A DNA stretch of 64,000 nucleotides, taken from assembly GCA_020633725.1 (NCBI GenBank), contig JACKDC010000004.1, positions 62,001 through 126,000 on the forward strand. The letters run 5' to 3'. The translations under genes were made by a program, and so were the position numbers. Position 1 is the stretch's first letter, and every line of letters begins with the position of its first letter. The DNA is from Candidatus Latescibacterota bacterium (GTDB lineage: Bacteria > Krumholzibacteriota > Krumholzibacteriia > JACNKJ01). The notes under the pieces are model-generated. The model had not been told where the DNA came from. It worked only from the letters and a program-made list of their open reading frames with translations, and ran no database searches. Positions 35,245 to 42,493 of the stretch are shown in pieces.

Positions 35245-35284
35245 GCAAACACCCCGCTGGGCCAGGCCCGGCGGGGTGTTTTGC
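35245..35284 (+). terminator. Rho-independent terminator after the 11-haem gene
   Basis: Long stem AAACACCCCGC/GCGGGGTGTTT extended inward by TGGGCC/GGCCCG, with TTTTG at the 3' side; 20 nt after the stop. Confidence 0.85.
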
Positions 35285-35311
35285 TGGAATCCGGTGTCGA
35301 GAGGAGCGCGC

Positions 35312-35863
35312 TTACTCGCTCGGAATCGGATGGGCGATCTTCTTGACCGCGGTCTCGAAGTCGAAGTCGGCCTTGTGCTCGGGGTTGTCCTTCTTGTGGC
35401 AGCCGGCGCAGGTCTCCGCGTTCGGCACCACGAGGCCGACGCTCGCCGCCTCGACGTTGCCCGCGCGGATGTCCTTCATCGTCGCCATCTTGTAGTAGCC
35501 GCCGCCGGCGCCGTGGCAGGCCTCGCAGCTCACGCCGTCCGCGGCGGGCAGGAGGTCGGCGCCCAGCTCGGCGCTCACGCCGTGACCGGTGCTGTGGCAG
35601 CCCAGGCACTTGTCGCTGGTGGTCGGATCCTCGACGCCCAGCTTGGCGGCCTTGGCCTTGCCCTCATCGGTGCTGAGCACGGCGAAAGCCTTGGCATGGG
35701 GGCTGGCCTCCCACTTGGCGAGCTGGTTGCCCGTGGCGTCCTTCTTGTGGCACATCGAGCACTTCTTGAGGCCGATGTACGCGTAGTCCTCCGCCTGGGC
35801 GACGCTGGCCATGATCATGGCCGCGCCCGCCAGCAGCGCGAGGAACAAGGCAGTCCTCTTCAT
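35312..35863 (-). CDS. Periplasmic tetraheme cytochrome c
   Basis: 183 residues. Signal peptide MKRTALFLALLAGAAMIMASVAQA, then four CxxCH sites (CSMCH, CLGCH, CEACH, CAGCH) in a cytochrome c554-like arrangement (KWEASPHAKAFAVL, SDKCLGCHSTGHGV, VSCEACHGAGGGYY, NAETCAGCHKKDNPEHKADFDF). It is a likely soluble electron carrier for the membrane cytochromes encoded beside it. AAGGAGAG precedes ATG 35863. The frame stays open upstream across the mdh gene, but that part is a shadow. Confidence 0.88.
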   Translation of the reverse strand: MKRTALFLALLAGAAMIMASVAQAEDYAYIGLKKCSMCHKKDATGNQLAKWEASPHAKAFAVLSTDEGKAKAAKLGVEDPTTSDKCLGCHSTGHGVSAELGADLLPAADGVSCEACHGAGGGYYKMATMKDIRAGNVEAASVGLVVPNAETCAGCHKKDNPEHKADFDFETAVKKIAHPIPSE

Positions 35864-36015
35864 TTGACTCTCCTTGAACGGTTGCAATCCCGGAACGCGA
35901 AACGTTGTAGGCGATGGGATGTCCGGGGTCAAGTCCCGCCGCCGCCGCCCTGTTCTTGTCGGTGCTGTGGCGTGCCTCCTACAGCACGCCGCAAGCCGGG
36001 TTCCCGGCCGGTGCT

Positions 36016-36954
36016 TCAGGCCATCGTGTAGAAGCTCCGCAGCGCCTTCAACCCCTCGTGGACGGCCTCCGCGCTGCTGTCCAGCATGGCCTTTTCCTCC
36101 ACGGAGAGGTCCAACTCGATGATCCGCTCCGCCCCGTTCGCCCCGATCAGCACCGGCACGCCCAGGTAGATGGCTTCGTGGCCGTACTCGCCGCGCAGGT
36201 AGGCGGCGCAGGGCTGGATCCGCTTCTCGTCGGTGAGCACGGCTTCCACCATCTCGGCCGCGCTGGCCGCGGGAGCGTAGAAGGCCGAACCCGTCTTGAG
36301 ATACTTCACGATTTCCGCGCCACCGTTGCGCGTGCGATCGCTGAGCGCCTCGATGTCCGCGGCGCTCATCAGCTCGGTGATGGGGATGCCGTTCACCGTG
36401 GTGAAGCGCGGCAGCGGCACCATGGTGTCGCCGTGGCCGCCCAGGACCATCGCCTGCACGTTGAGCACGGACACGCCCAGCTTCTCGGCCACGAACCAGC
36501 GGAAGCGGGTGCTGTCCAGGATGCCCGCCATGCCGAAGACGCGCTTCAGGGCGAAGCCGCTGGCGTCCAGGGCCACCATGCACATGATGTCCAGCGGGTT
36601 GCTCACCACGATGATCGTGCTGTTCGGCGCGTACTCCGCCACGTTGCGGGCGGCCGTCTTCACGATCTCGGTGTTGATCTTGAGCAGGTCCATGCGGTCC
36701 ATGCCGGGCTTGCGCGGCACGCCCGCGGTGATCACCACCACGTCGCTGCCGGCCACCTGGGCGTAGTCGTTGGTGCCCGTCACCGTGACGCCGTACTGCC
36801 GCAGCGGCGCCGCCTGGCAGAAGTCCAGACCCTTGGCCTGGGGCATGCCCTCGACGACGTCCACCAGCACGATGTCGGCGATGTTCTTCTCGGCCACGTA
36901 GTAGGCGCAGGTGGCCCCCACGTGCCCGGCGCCGATGATGCTGACCTTCTTCAT
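36016..36954 (-). CDS. mdh: Malate dehydrogenase
   Basis: NAD-dependent malate/oxaloacetate interconversion (TCA cycle), LDH-like MDH group. The 312 residues carry GAGHVG (dinucleotide fold), the acidic NAD-selective residue in VLVDV, substrate arginines in GVPRKPGMDRMDL, the conserved NPLD, catalytic Asp in GILDSTRFR and catalytic His in GGHGDTMVPL. All key residues are present. It begins inside the last codons of the second MDH-like gene (ATGA overlap), with AAAGGA upstream, so the two are cotranslated. Confidence 0.94.
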   Translation of the reverse strand: MKKVSIIGAGHVGATCAYYVAEKNIADIVLVDVVEGMPQAKGLDFCQAAPLRQYGVTVTGTNDYAQVAGSDVVVITAGVPRKPGMDRMDLLKINTEIVKTAARNVAEYAPNSTIIVVSNPLDIMCMVALDASGFALKRVFGMAGILDSTRFRWFVAEKLGVSVLNVQAMVLGGHGDTMVPLPRFTTVNGIPITELMSAADIEALSDRTRNGGAEIVKYLKTGSAFYAPAASAAEMVEAVLTDEKRIQPCAAYLRGEYGHEAIYLGVPVLIGANGAERIIELDLSVEEKAMLDSSAEAVHEGLKALRSFYTMA

Positions 36955-37889
36955 CGGGTTCCCGTCCTTTCGTCGCCGGTCGCGAAGAGCGCACGCACCG
37001 GGCCGGCCGAGGCCGCGAAGGCCTGGCGGTCTTCCTCGTTGAGATCCAGGGTGATGATCTGCTGTACGCCGCCCGCGCCCAGCTTGCAGGGCACGCTGAG
37101 CGCCACGTCCTCGATGCCGTACTCGCCCTTGAGCAGCACGCTCACCGAGCGCACCAGGTGGAGGTCCAGGCAGATGGCCTCGGCGAGCGTGGCGATCGCC
37201 GCGCTGGGCGCGTAGTAGGCGTTGGCGCGCTTGGCGAGGTCGACGATCACGTCGCCGGCGCGGCGCGTGTCGTCCACGATGCGGCCCACCGTCTGGGCGT
37301 CCATGAGCTGGCCGATCTCCACGCCGTTCACCCGGGCGTAAAAGGGCAGCGGCACCATGCGGCTGGTGTGGCTGCCGATGACCAGCGTGTTGATGTCCCG
37401 CGGGCTCACGCTCAGCGCATCGGCGATGAACGACGCCATGCGCATGCTGTCCAGGATGCCGCCCACGCCCATGACGCGCAGGCGGTCGAAGCCCGTGGCC
37501 TCGACCACCACCTGCACCATGGCGTCCACCGGCTCGGTGGCCACGATGACCGCCGCGTCAGGGGCGTGCCGCGCGATGTCCGCGCTGATCGCCCGCGCGG
37601 TGGCGGCGTTCTCCTGGAAGTGTTCGCTGCGGTCGCGCCCCGGGGCCCGGATGAGGCCGGCGGCGAGGACGACCACGTCGCTGCCCGCGATGGCGGCGAT
37701 GTCGTCGCTGCCCTCGATCATTGTCCGGTAGCGGCGGATGGGGGCGGCCTCCATGAGGTCCAGCGCCTTGCCGGCCGAGATGCCCTCCTGGACGTCCACC
37801 AGGACCACGTTGGCGGCGGCGGATTCGGCGATGTAGAACGCGCTGTTCACGCCCACGTTGCCGCTGCCGACGATGCTCACCTTCTTCAT
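36951..37889 (-). CDS. Malate/lactate dehydrogenase-like paralogue with altered active site
   Basis: 312 residues, same length as the adjacent mdh and clearly homologous (MKKVSIVGSGNVG, VVLVDVQEG, GILDSMRMASF, LLKGEYGIEDVALSVPCKLG). Asp and His of the catalytic pair are kept (ILDS, GSHTSRMVPL), and the mobile-loop Arg residues are partly kept (GLIRAPGRDRSEH). However the NPLD motif, whose Asn binds substrate, reads EPVD, and GGHGD reads GSHTS. It could act on another 2-hydroxy acid or be a non-catalytic partner of mdh. AAGGAG precedes the ATG; it is first in the two-gene unit. Confidence 0.82.
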   Translation of the reverse strand: MKKVSIVGSGNVGVNSAFYIAESAAANVVLVDVQEGISAGKALDLMEAAPIRRYRTMIEGSDDIAAIAGSDVVVLAAGLIRAPGRDRSEHFQENAATARAISADIARHAPDAAVIVATEPVDAMVQVVVEATGFDRLRVMGVGGILDSMRMASFIADALSVSPRDINTLVIGSHTSRMVPLPFYARVNGVEIGQLMDAQTVGRIVDDTRRAGDVIVDLAKRANAYYAPSAAIATLAEAICLDLHLVRSVSVLLKGEYGIEDVALSVPCKLGAGGVQQIITLDLNEEDRQAFAASAGPVRALFATGDERTGTR

Positions 37890-38025
37890 GCTTTGCGCTC
37901 CTTGCGCGAGGTCGAAAGGGGGCGGGCCGAGCGCCCGCGCTGGGTCCCAATATGGCAGACGCGCCCGCGGTGTTCAAGACTGCGGGGTCATCAACATGCG
38001 TATTCGCAGGGTCTTGCAACAAGGC

Positions 38026-38053
38026 GGCCCCGGCGCTGGGCGGCGCCGGGGCC
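38026..38053 (-). terminator. Hairpin after cysK
   Basis: Perfect 11-bp stem GGCCCCGGCGC/GCGCCGGGGCC with a 6-nt loop, 21 nt after the cysK stop. Only a weak T-containing stretch follows on the minus strand. Confidence 0.5.
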
Positions 38054-38074
38054 CGGGGGCAGAAGGGCGCCGAC

Positions 38075-39040
38075 TCAGGCGGGGAGGCTGCCGGCGAGGG
38101 CGTCGTCGGCCTCGCTGTCGGCGAAGAGCGTGGTGCTGAGGTAGCGCTCCCCGGTGTCCGGGAGCACCACCACGATCAGCTTGTCCTTGCTCTCGCGGCG
38201 CGCCGCCACGGCCAGGGCCGCGTGGGCGGCCGCACCGCTGGAGATGCCGGCCAGGATGCCCTCCTCGCGGGCCAGCCGCCGCGCGAGGGCGCGGGCCTGG
38301 TCGCCGGTGACGCGCAGGATCTCGTCCACCAGGTCCGTGCGCAGCACCTCCGGCACGAAGCCCGCCCCGATGCCCATGATCGGGTGCGGTCCGGGCGCGC
38401 CGCCCGAGAGCACGGGGCTCTCGTCGGGCTCCACGGCCACGGCCCGGAAGCCGGGGCGGCGTCCCTTGAGGATCTCCGCCACGCCCGTGATCGTGCCGCC
38501 GGTGCCCACGCCGGCCACGAGGACGTCCACGGCGCCTTCCGTGTCGCGCCAGATCTCCTCGGCCGTGGTCCGGCGGTGGATCTCCGGATTCGCCGGATTG
38601 CTGAACTGGCTCGGCTGGAACCAGCCGGGGTTCGCCTCGAGGAGGCGCTGGGACTCGGCGATGGCGCCCTTCATGCCGCCGCTGCCGGGCGTGAGCACGA
38701 GCCGCGCGCCGAAGGCGCGAAGCAGCTTGCGCCGCTCGAGACTCATGCTGTCGGGCATGGTCAGGACCAGGCGGTAGCCCTTGGCCGCCGCCACCATGGC
38801 CAGCGCGATGCCCGTGTTCCCGCTGGTGGGCTCCACCAGGGTGTCGCCGGGCTTGATCAGCCCCGCGGCCTCGGCGGCCAGCAGCATGTTCGCGCCGATG
38901 CGGTCCTTGACGCTGCTCATGGGATTGAAGCTCTCCAGCTTGGCCACCACCCGGCCCGGCAACCCCGCGTCCAGGTGGCCCAGCCGGACGAGCGGCGTGC
39001 CGCCGATGGTGTCGACGATGCTCGCGTGAATCCTGCTCAT
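38075..39040 (-). CDS. cysK: Cysteine synthase (O-acetylserine sulfhydrylase)
   Basis: PLP enzyme making L-cysteine from O-acetylserine and sulfide. The 321 residues include the PLP lysine in NPMSSVKDRIGANM, the substrate loop PTSGNTGIALAM, the PLP-phosphate loop VGTGGTITGVAEIL and the C-terminal GISSGAAAHAAL. Full length. It starts 21 nt after the cysE stop, so the pair forms an operon that makes cysteine from serine in two steps and would sit under the attenuator described upstream of cysE. Confidence 0.95.
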   Translation of the reverse strand: MSRIHASIVDTIGGTPLVRLGHLDAGLPGRVVAKLESFNPMSSVKDRIGANMLLAAEAAGLIKPGDTLVEPTSGNTGIALAMVAAAKGYRLVLTMPDSMSLERRKLLRAFGARLVLTPGSGGMKGAIAESQRLLEANPGWFQPSQFSNPANPEIHRRTTAEEIWRDTEGAVDVLVAGVGTGGTITGVAEILKGRRPGFRAVAVEPDESPVLSGGAPGPHPIMGIGAGFVPEVLRTDLVDEILRVTGDQARALARRLAREEGILAGISSGAAAHAALAVAARRESKDKLIVVVLPDTGERYLSTTLFADSEADDALAGSLPA

Positions 39041-39061
39041 GCTCGTACCTCCTGGTTCCGG

Positions 39062-39730
39062 TCAGATCTGGAAATCGGCGATGTCCTGCCGCTCCTGCTC
39101 GTCCTCGCGATGGCGGCTCTCGAGGAAGCGGATGCGCTCCTCGAGGCTCTTCAGGCTCTCCTGCAGCGGGTCCTTGATCAGGTTGTGGCGCAGACGGATC
39201 TCGGCGTCCTCTCGCCGGTCAACCGGTCGCGCGGGAATACCCACCACCACCTGCTGCGGCTCCACGTCCTTGATGACGACGCTGCTGGCGCCCACGCGGG
39301 CGCCGTCGCCCACGGTGATCGGCCCCAGCACCTTCGCGCCGGCGCCCACCACCACGTGGTGGCCCAGGGTCGGGTGGCGCTTGCCCTTGTTCAGGCTGGT
39401 GCCGCCCAGGGTGACGCCCTGGTAGAGCAGGACGTCGTCGCCGATCTCGGCCGTCTCGCCGATCACCACGCCCACGCCGTGGTCGATGAAGAAGCGCCGC
39501 CCGATGGTCGCGCCCGGGTGGATCTCCACCCCGGTGAAGTTGCGCACGAGGCTCATCAGGAGGCGCGCCGGAAAGCGCAGCCCGCGCCGCCAGAGGCCGT
39601 GGGCGACCCGGTAGGTCCAGACGGCGTGCAGCGTGGGGTAGAGCAGCAGCAGCTCGAGCCGGTTCCGCGCCGCGGGATCGCGCTCCTTGGCGGAGCGGAG
39701 GTCCTCGCCGATCGTGTTCCAGAGTCTCAT
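39062..39730 (-). CDS. cysE: Serine O-acetyltransferase
   Basis: Acetyl-CoA-dependent acetylation of serine, the committed step of cysteine synthesis. The 222 residues show the left-handed beta-helix hexapeptide repeats (GVEIHPGATIGRRFFIDHG, VVIGETAEIGDDVLLYQGVTLGGT) with the catalytic His/Asp region, and KGKRHPTLGHHVVVGAGAKVLGPI. It is the short type without the long N-terminal helical domain of E. coli CysE, like Bacillus-type enzymes. The mRNA start lies about 215 nt upstream with a leader peptide and terminator in between. The C-terminal tail is charged and helical. Confidence 0.94.
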   Translation of the reverse strand: MRLWNTIGEDLRSAKERDPAARNRLELLLLYPTLHAVWTYRVAHGLWRRGLRFPARLLMSLVRNFTGVEIHPGATIGRRFFIDHGVGVVIGETAEIGDDVLLYQGVTLGGTSLNKGKRHPTLGHHVVVGAGAKVLGPITVGDGARVGASSVVIKDVEPQQVVVGIPARPVDRREDAEIRLRHNLIKDPLQESLKSLEERIRFLESRHREDEQERQDIADFQI

Positions 39731-39779
39731 CGTGTCACCTCGTGTCTCCGGGGTCGGCCGCCGGCGCCCGGGGATAAAG

Positions 39780-39807
39780 AAAAAACGCGGGCCGGATGGG
39801 CCCGCGT
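39780..39807 (-). terminator. Attenuator terminator in the cysE leader
   Basis: On the minus strand a 9-bp stem ACGCGGGCC/GGCCCGCGT with a 5-nt loop runs into TTTTTC. It lies between the leader peptide stop (39847) and cysE (39730), so it can only act on the leader transcript. GCCCGC inside the leader ORF (39888-39883), just before the tandem Cys codons, is complementary to GCGGGC of the 5' arm (39805-39800). Confidence 0.85.
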
Positions 39808-39846
39808 CCTGTTTTCGCTGTGCTGAGGAGCTACCGGACTACAAAC

Positions 39847-39912
39847 CTACCCGACCTTCCTTGTGTGAAGGGGGCTACAACAGCGGGCAGACTTGTGAAG
39901 GATGCAGTCCAT
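39847..39912 (-). CDS. Cysteine leader peptide of the cysE-cysK operon
   Basis: 21-codon ORF on the cysE leader transcript: MDCILHKSAR, then CC, then SPLHTRKVG. Three of 21 codons are Cys, two in tandem (TGT TGT). AAGGA lies 7 nt before its ATG, and the predicted transcription start (about 39946) leaves a 34-nt leader. It stops 40 nt before the terminator stem. The arrangement fits classical ribosome-mediated attenuation, where scarcity of Cys-tRNA stalls the ribosome. The peptide product itself is probably without function. No peptide family is recognised; identification rests on position and codon content. Confidence 0.75.
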   Translation of the reverse strand: MDCILHKSARCCSPLHTRKVG

Positions 39913-39952
39913 CGACGGTTCCTTGTCCCAGGCGCTCGTGTTCAGTGGCATC

Positions 39953-39981
39953 ATGATACGGGAATCGGAAGGCCCTGTCAA
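39953..39981 (-). promoter_or_regulatory. Near-consensus sigma-70 promoter for cysE-cysK
   Basis: TTGACA (perfect), 17-nt spacer, TATCAT (5/6) on the minus strand. The predicted start is about 39946. It is by far the best sigma-70 match seen in this GC-rich window. Confidence 0.85.
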
Positions 39982-40082
39982 ATCGGGCCCTCGCGAACGC
40001 TCCGCCGCTGGCGGCCCAGGGCTCGATGCTGTATATTCGCGGCCATCCTTTCCAGACCCCAGCCTCCCGGAACGCAAACGCC

Positions 40083-41003
40083 ATGAGTTCGACCAGCGCC
40101 ATCCCCAGCAGCCGCGAGGAGCAGCTCCGCAACATCACCGACACGGTGTGGACGCTGGAGCGCATGAACCACGATCAGGCGCTGCCTCTGGCCGAGCGCG
40201 TCAACGTCCTGCGCAGTCACTACGAATTGCAGCGGCTCAAGGAAGAGGACCTGGACGTCCCCAAGCGGGATCGTTCCTTCCTCTACCTCCAGGAGGCCCC
40301 CGATGCCGCCGTGCTCCTGGTGCCGGGCGGCCACAGCACGCCCGCCCAGTACTTCCAGCTCGGGCGGCACCTCTATCGTTCGGGGATGACCGTCTACAGC
40401 TCGCTGCTGTCCAACGAGGCCACGGTGGGCGCGCAGAAGGGCGGCGTGCCCTGGCAGCTCTCCCTGGCCGAGCTGAAGATGCGCTACGACGCGCTGGCGC
40501 TGCTGGGCGTGCCCATCCACGTGGTGGGTTCGAGCTTCGGCGGGATCCTCAGCGTCCTGCTGGCCTCGCAGGCGCCGGTGGCGAGCCTCACGCTGCTCTC
40601 CCCGCCGCTCCGGCCGCATCTCCGCTTCGGCGAGCGCGTCGCGCTGGCCTCGCGCCGGCTCTTCCCGCGGCTCTTCGAGCGGATGATCGCCGGCAGCCCG
40701 CATCGCTGGATGGCCGACCGCTACGCCGCGGTCAGCGAGGCCGACTCCGCGCTGGGCGGCCTGCGCCTGCCCGTGCTGGCCATCCACGCCAAGGACAACC
40801 CCGAGCTCGGACCGGCCGGCCTCGCGCGCGTGCGGCGCGCGCTGGGCAAGCAGGCGCGCACGCTGCTGCTCGAGAAGGGGGGACACCTGCTGCTCGAGGG
40901 CGTCGAGAGCGCGCAGGTGACGCGCGAGGTGCAGGAGTTCATCCAGGCGCGTCAGCGCGAGGCGGCGCCCAAGGCAGAGGCCGCGGGAGCGCCGGCGGCC
41001 TGA
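40083..41003 (+). CDS. Alpha/beta hydrolase
   Basis: 306-residue cytoplasmic hydrolase with a charged N-terminal helix region (residues 1-65) before the core. The core reads AAVLLVPGGHSTPAQYFQLGRHLY (oxyanion loop), nucleophile elbow VVGSSFGGIL, Asp in AIHAKDNPE and His in KGGHLLLEG. It resembles carboxylesterase/monoacylglycerol-lipase enzymes, but the substrate is unknown. Start ATG 40083 is preferred because the upstream ATG (40026) lies in probable promoter sequence. It is divergent from the cys operon. Confidence 0.78.
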   Translation: MSSTSAIPSSREEQLRNITDTVWTLERMNHDQALPLAERVNVLRSHYELQRLKEEDLDVPKRDRSFLYLQEAPDAAVLLVPGGHSTPAQYFQLGRHLYRSGMTVYSSLLSNEATVGAQKGGVPWQLSLAELKMRYDALALLGVPIHVVGSSFGGILSVLLASQAPVASLTLLSPPLRPHLRFGERVALASRRLFPRLFERMIAGSPHRWMADRYAAVSEADSALGGLRLPVLAIHAKDNPELGPAGLARVRRALGKQARTLLLEKGGHLLLEGVESAQVTREVQEFIQARQREAAPKAEAAGAPAA

Positions 41004-41004
41004 G

Positions 41005-41652
41005 TCAGGCCTGGCCCGGCTCGCCGGCCATCGGACCCTGCCCCGTTCCGATCCCCAGCTCGCGGCAGAAGTGGTACCACTCGCCCACGGTGAAGATCTG
41101 CCGCAGGTTGAAGGCCTCGCTGCGCAGGGTCTCCAGGATGCGAACGTAGTCCTCGAAGCCGATGTCCAGCTTGGCCAGCAGCTCGTCCAGGCCGCGGCGT
41201 CCCTCGTCCAGCCGCGAGGCGTAGACCGCCGCGCGCGCGTAGTAGCTCTTGCCCCGCCCGATGCTCTCCTCCCGGCTCGTCGTCCACGGACAGCTGCCCT
41301 CCTGCGCGCCGCGCAGCCAGGGGTTGCCGAAGAGCCCGACGCTCAGCAGCAGATGGTCCGCGTTGCGCCGGTAGATCAGGTACTTCGTGCGGCACTCGCG
41401 CGCGGCGCGCACCCGCTCGAAGAGCTCGGACTCGTAGGGGATGATCGTCGCGCCGGCCCAGTGCTCGCGGCCCTCCGCGTAGCGGCAGAGCAGCGCCGCG
41501 AGGTACATGTTGACGTCCTCGTCCGGCCGGTGGCAGCCGGTCTCCAGCCCCGCCGACAGACGGCTCCGTAGCAGGGCCTCGATCATGAAGGCGAAGCGCT
41601 GCTTGCGCCGCTGGGCGCGGCCGCCGTCGATCTGCAGGTAGGGAATGTCCAC
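41005..41652 (-). CDS. Protein of unknown function
   Basis: 215 residues with no signal peptide or membrane segment, and no family I recognise. It looks helical and soluble, with aromatic and charged patches (DEDVNMYLAALLCRYAEGREHW, KYLIYRRNADHLLLSVGLFGNPWL, RGKSYYARAAVYASRLDEGRRGLDELLAKL). The GTG at 41652 has GGAGG 6 nt upstream and is chosen over the longer open frame (to 41940), which is Arg/Pro-rich noncoding-type sequence. It converges on the alpha/beta hydrolase with a one-base gap. Confidence 0.65.
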   Translation of the reverse strand: MDIPYLQIDGGRAQRRKQRFAFMIEALLRSRLSAGLETGCHRPDEDVNMYLAALLCRYAEGREHWAGATIIPYESELFERVRAARECRTKYLIYRRNADHLLLSVGLFGNPWLRGAQEGSCPWTTSREESIGRGKSYYARAAVYASRLDEGRRGLDELLAKLDIGFEDYVRILETLRSEAFNLRQIFTVGEWYHFCRELGIGTGQGPMAGEPGQA

Positions 41653-42088
41653 GGCTGTCCTCCCTGGCGGTGCCCGGCCGGGGCGAGTCGTGGAAAAACT
41701 GCAAGGCACATGCCACGGGCCGCGGGCGCTCCGCGCGGCCACCTCGTCGGGAGTCTTGCGGAATGCGAAGCCGCGCTCACGCCGCGCCGGGAAACGCTCC
41801 GCCCTCGCCGGGTCCCGCGGGGAAGGAAAGGCCATCCCGGGGTCGGCTCGGCGCTGCGCAGTCCTTGCCTGCCCGCAACGGGTGCGAATCCTGCAATCCC
41901 ATGAAATCCAGGGAATTATGAGGTGCAATGACGGTGGCATGGACCTTGCTGTTCCACGCCCGACGGGGAACGCCGGTGGGCCCAGCCCGGCGGCGAGTCA
42001 GCTCAGAGTGCGGAGGCGCACGTACAAGCTCAGCGGGAAGCCGCGGCTTTCCGGCAGCGTTGGGACCTTGCAAAGAAGGAAGAAACCG
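41653..42088. other. Gene-free region carrying a sigma-54-type promoter
   Basis: 436 nt between the divergent unknown gene and the HTH gene. Open frames cross it, but their composition is noncoding-like and none has a start signal. The only clear element is the sigma-54 site at 41935-41950; the roughly 125 nt between its start point and the HTH gene form a long leader. Confidence 0.55.
41935..41950 (+). promoter_or_regulatory. Sigma-54 (RpoN) promoter
   Basis: TGGCATGGACCTTGCT fits TGGCAC-R-N4-TTGCW at all positions but one (T for C), with the invariant GG (41936-41937) and GC (41948-41949) correctly spaced. Predicted start about 41961. An enhancer-binding protein would be needed; no binding site is obvious upstream. 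Confidence 0.7.
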
Positions 42089-42316
42089 ATGTCCGACTGG
42101 AAGGAAAGCGAATACTCGAACATCTATGTGGGAACCGAGGAGCAGGTTTCTCCGGTGCTGACCTCCGTCGAGGCAGCCGAGTATTTGAAGATGCACGTGA
42201 AGACCGTCTGCCGGCTGGCCAAGGAAGGCAAGATCCCGGCGAAGAAGGTCGGCAGCGAGTGGCGCTTCCTCAAGAGCGTGCTGGACCGCTGGCTCGCCAT
42301 GGAAGTCAACTCCTAG
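42089..42316 (+). CDS. Small excisionase/MerR-like helix-turn-helix protein
   Basis: 75 residues: an acidic N-terminus, then the HTH_17 pattern VLTSVEAAEYLKMHVKTVCRLAKEGKIPAKKVGSEWRFLKSVLDRWL. This is the winged-helix DNA-binding domain shared by excisionases, BldC and MerR N-termini. No phage or integrase gene is nearby, so it is more likely a transcription factor than an excisionase. AAGGA is 8 nt before the ATG. It is followed by a terminator and is therefore a single-gene unit behind the sigma-54 site. Confidence 0.85.
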   Translation: MSDWKESEYSNIYVGTEEQVSPVLTSVEAAEYLKMHVKTVCRLAKEGKIPAKKVGSEWRFLKSVLDRWLAMEVNS

Positions 42317-42377
42317 GAGTTTTCCGCTTCGGCGGCGGGAGAGCAGGGAGGCGCCCCGCCGTCGTCGCGAATTCCTG

Positions 42378-42403
42378 GCCGCTCCGCGCGCGGGGCGGCT
42401 TTT
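42378..42403 (+). terminator. Rho-independent terminator after the HTH gene
   Basis: 10-bp stem GCCGCTCCGC/GCGGGGCGGC with one G-T pair and a 2-nt loop, followed by TTTT. Confidence 0.75.
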
Positions 42404-42493
42404 CCATTGGGTACCGGTTGAGCGCAGGCCGACTTGCGGCTAGACTCGCCGCGCTTCACGCGGGCGGGCGCCCGCATGCCTCCGGAGGCCTCC

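Noticed and set aside
35864..36994. Open frame joining the tetraheme cytochrome to upstream sequence
   Set aside because: The upstream part is a shadow of mdh; the cytochrome has its own signal peptide and ribosome binding site at 35863.
39731..39960. T-box or SAM riboswitch upstream of cysE
   Set aside because: No T-box consensus (AGGGTGGTACCGCG-like) or SAM aptamer core is seen; the leader peptide with Cys codons explains the terminator better.
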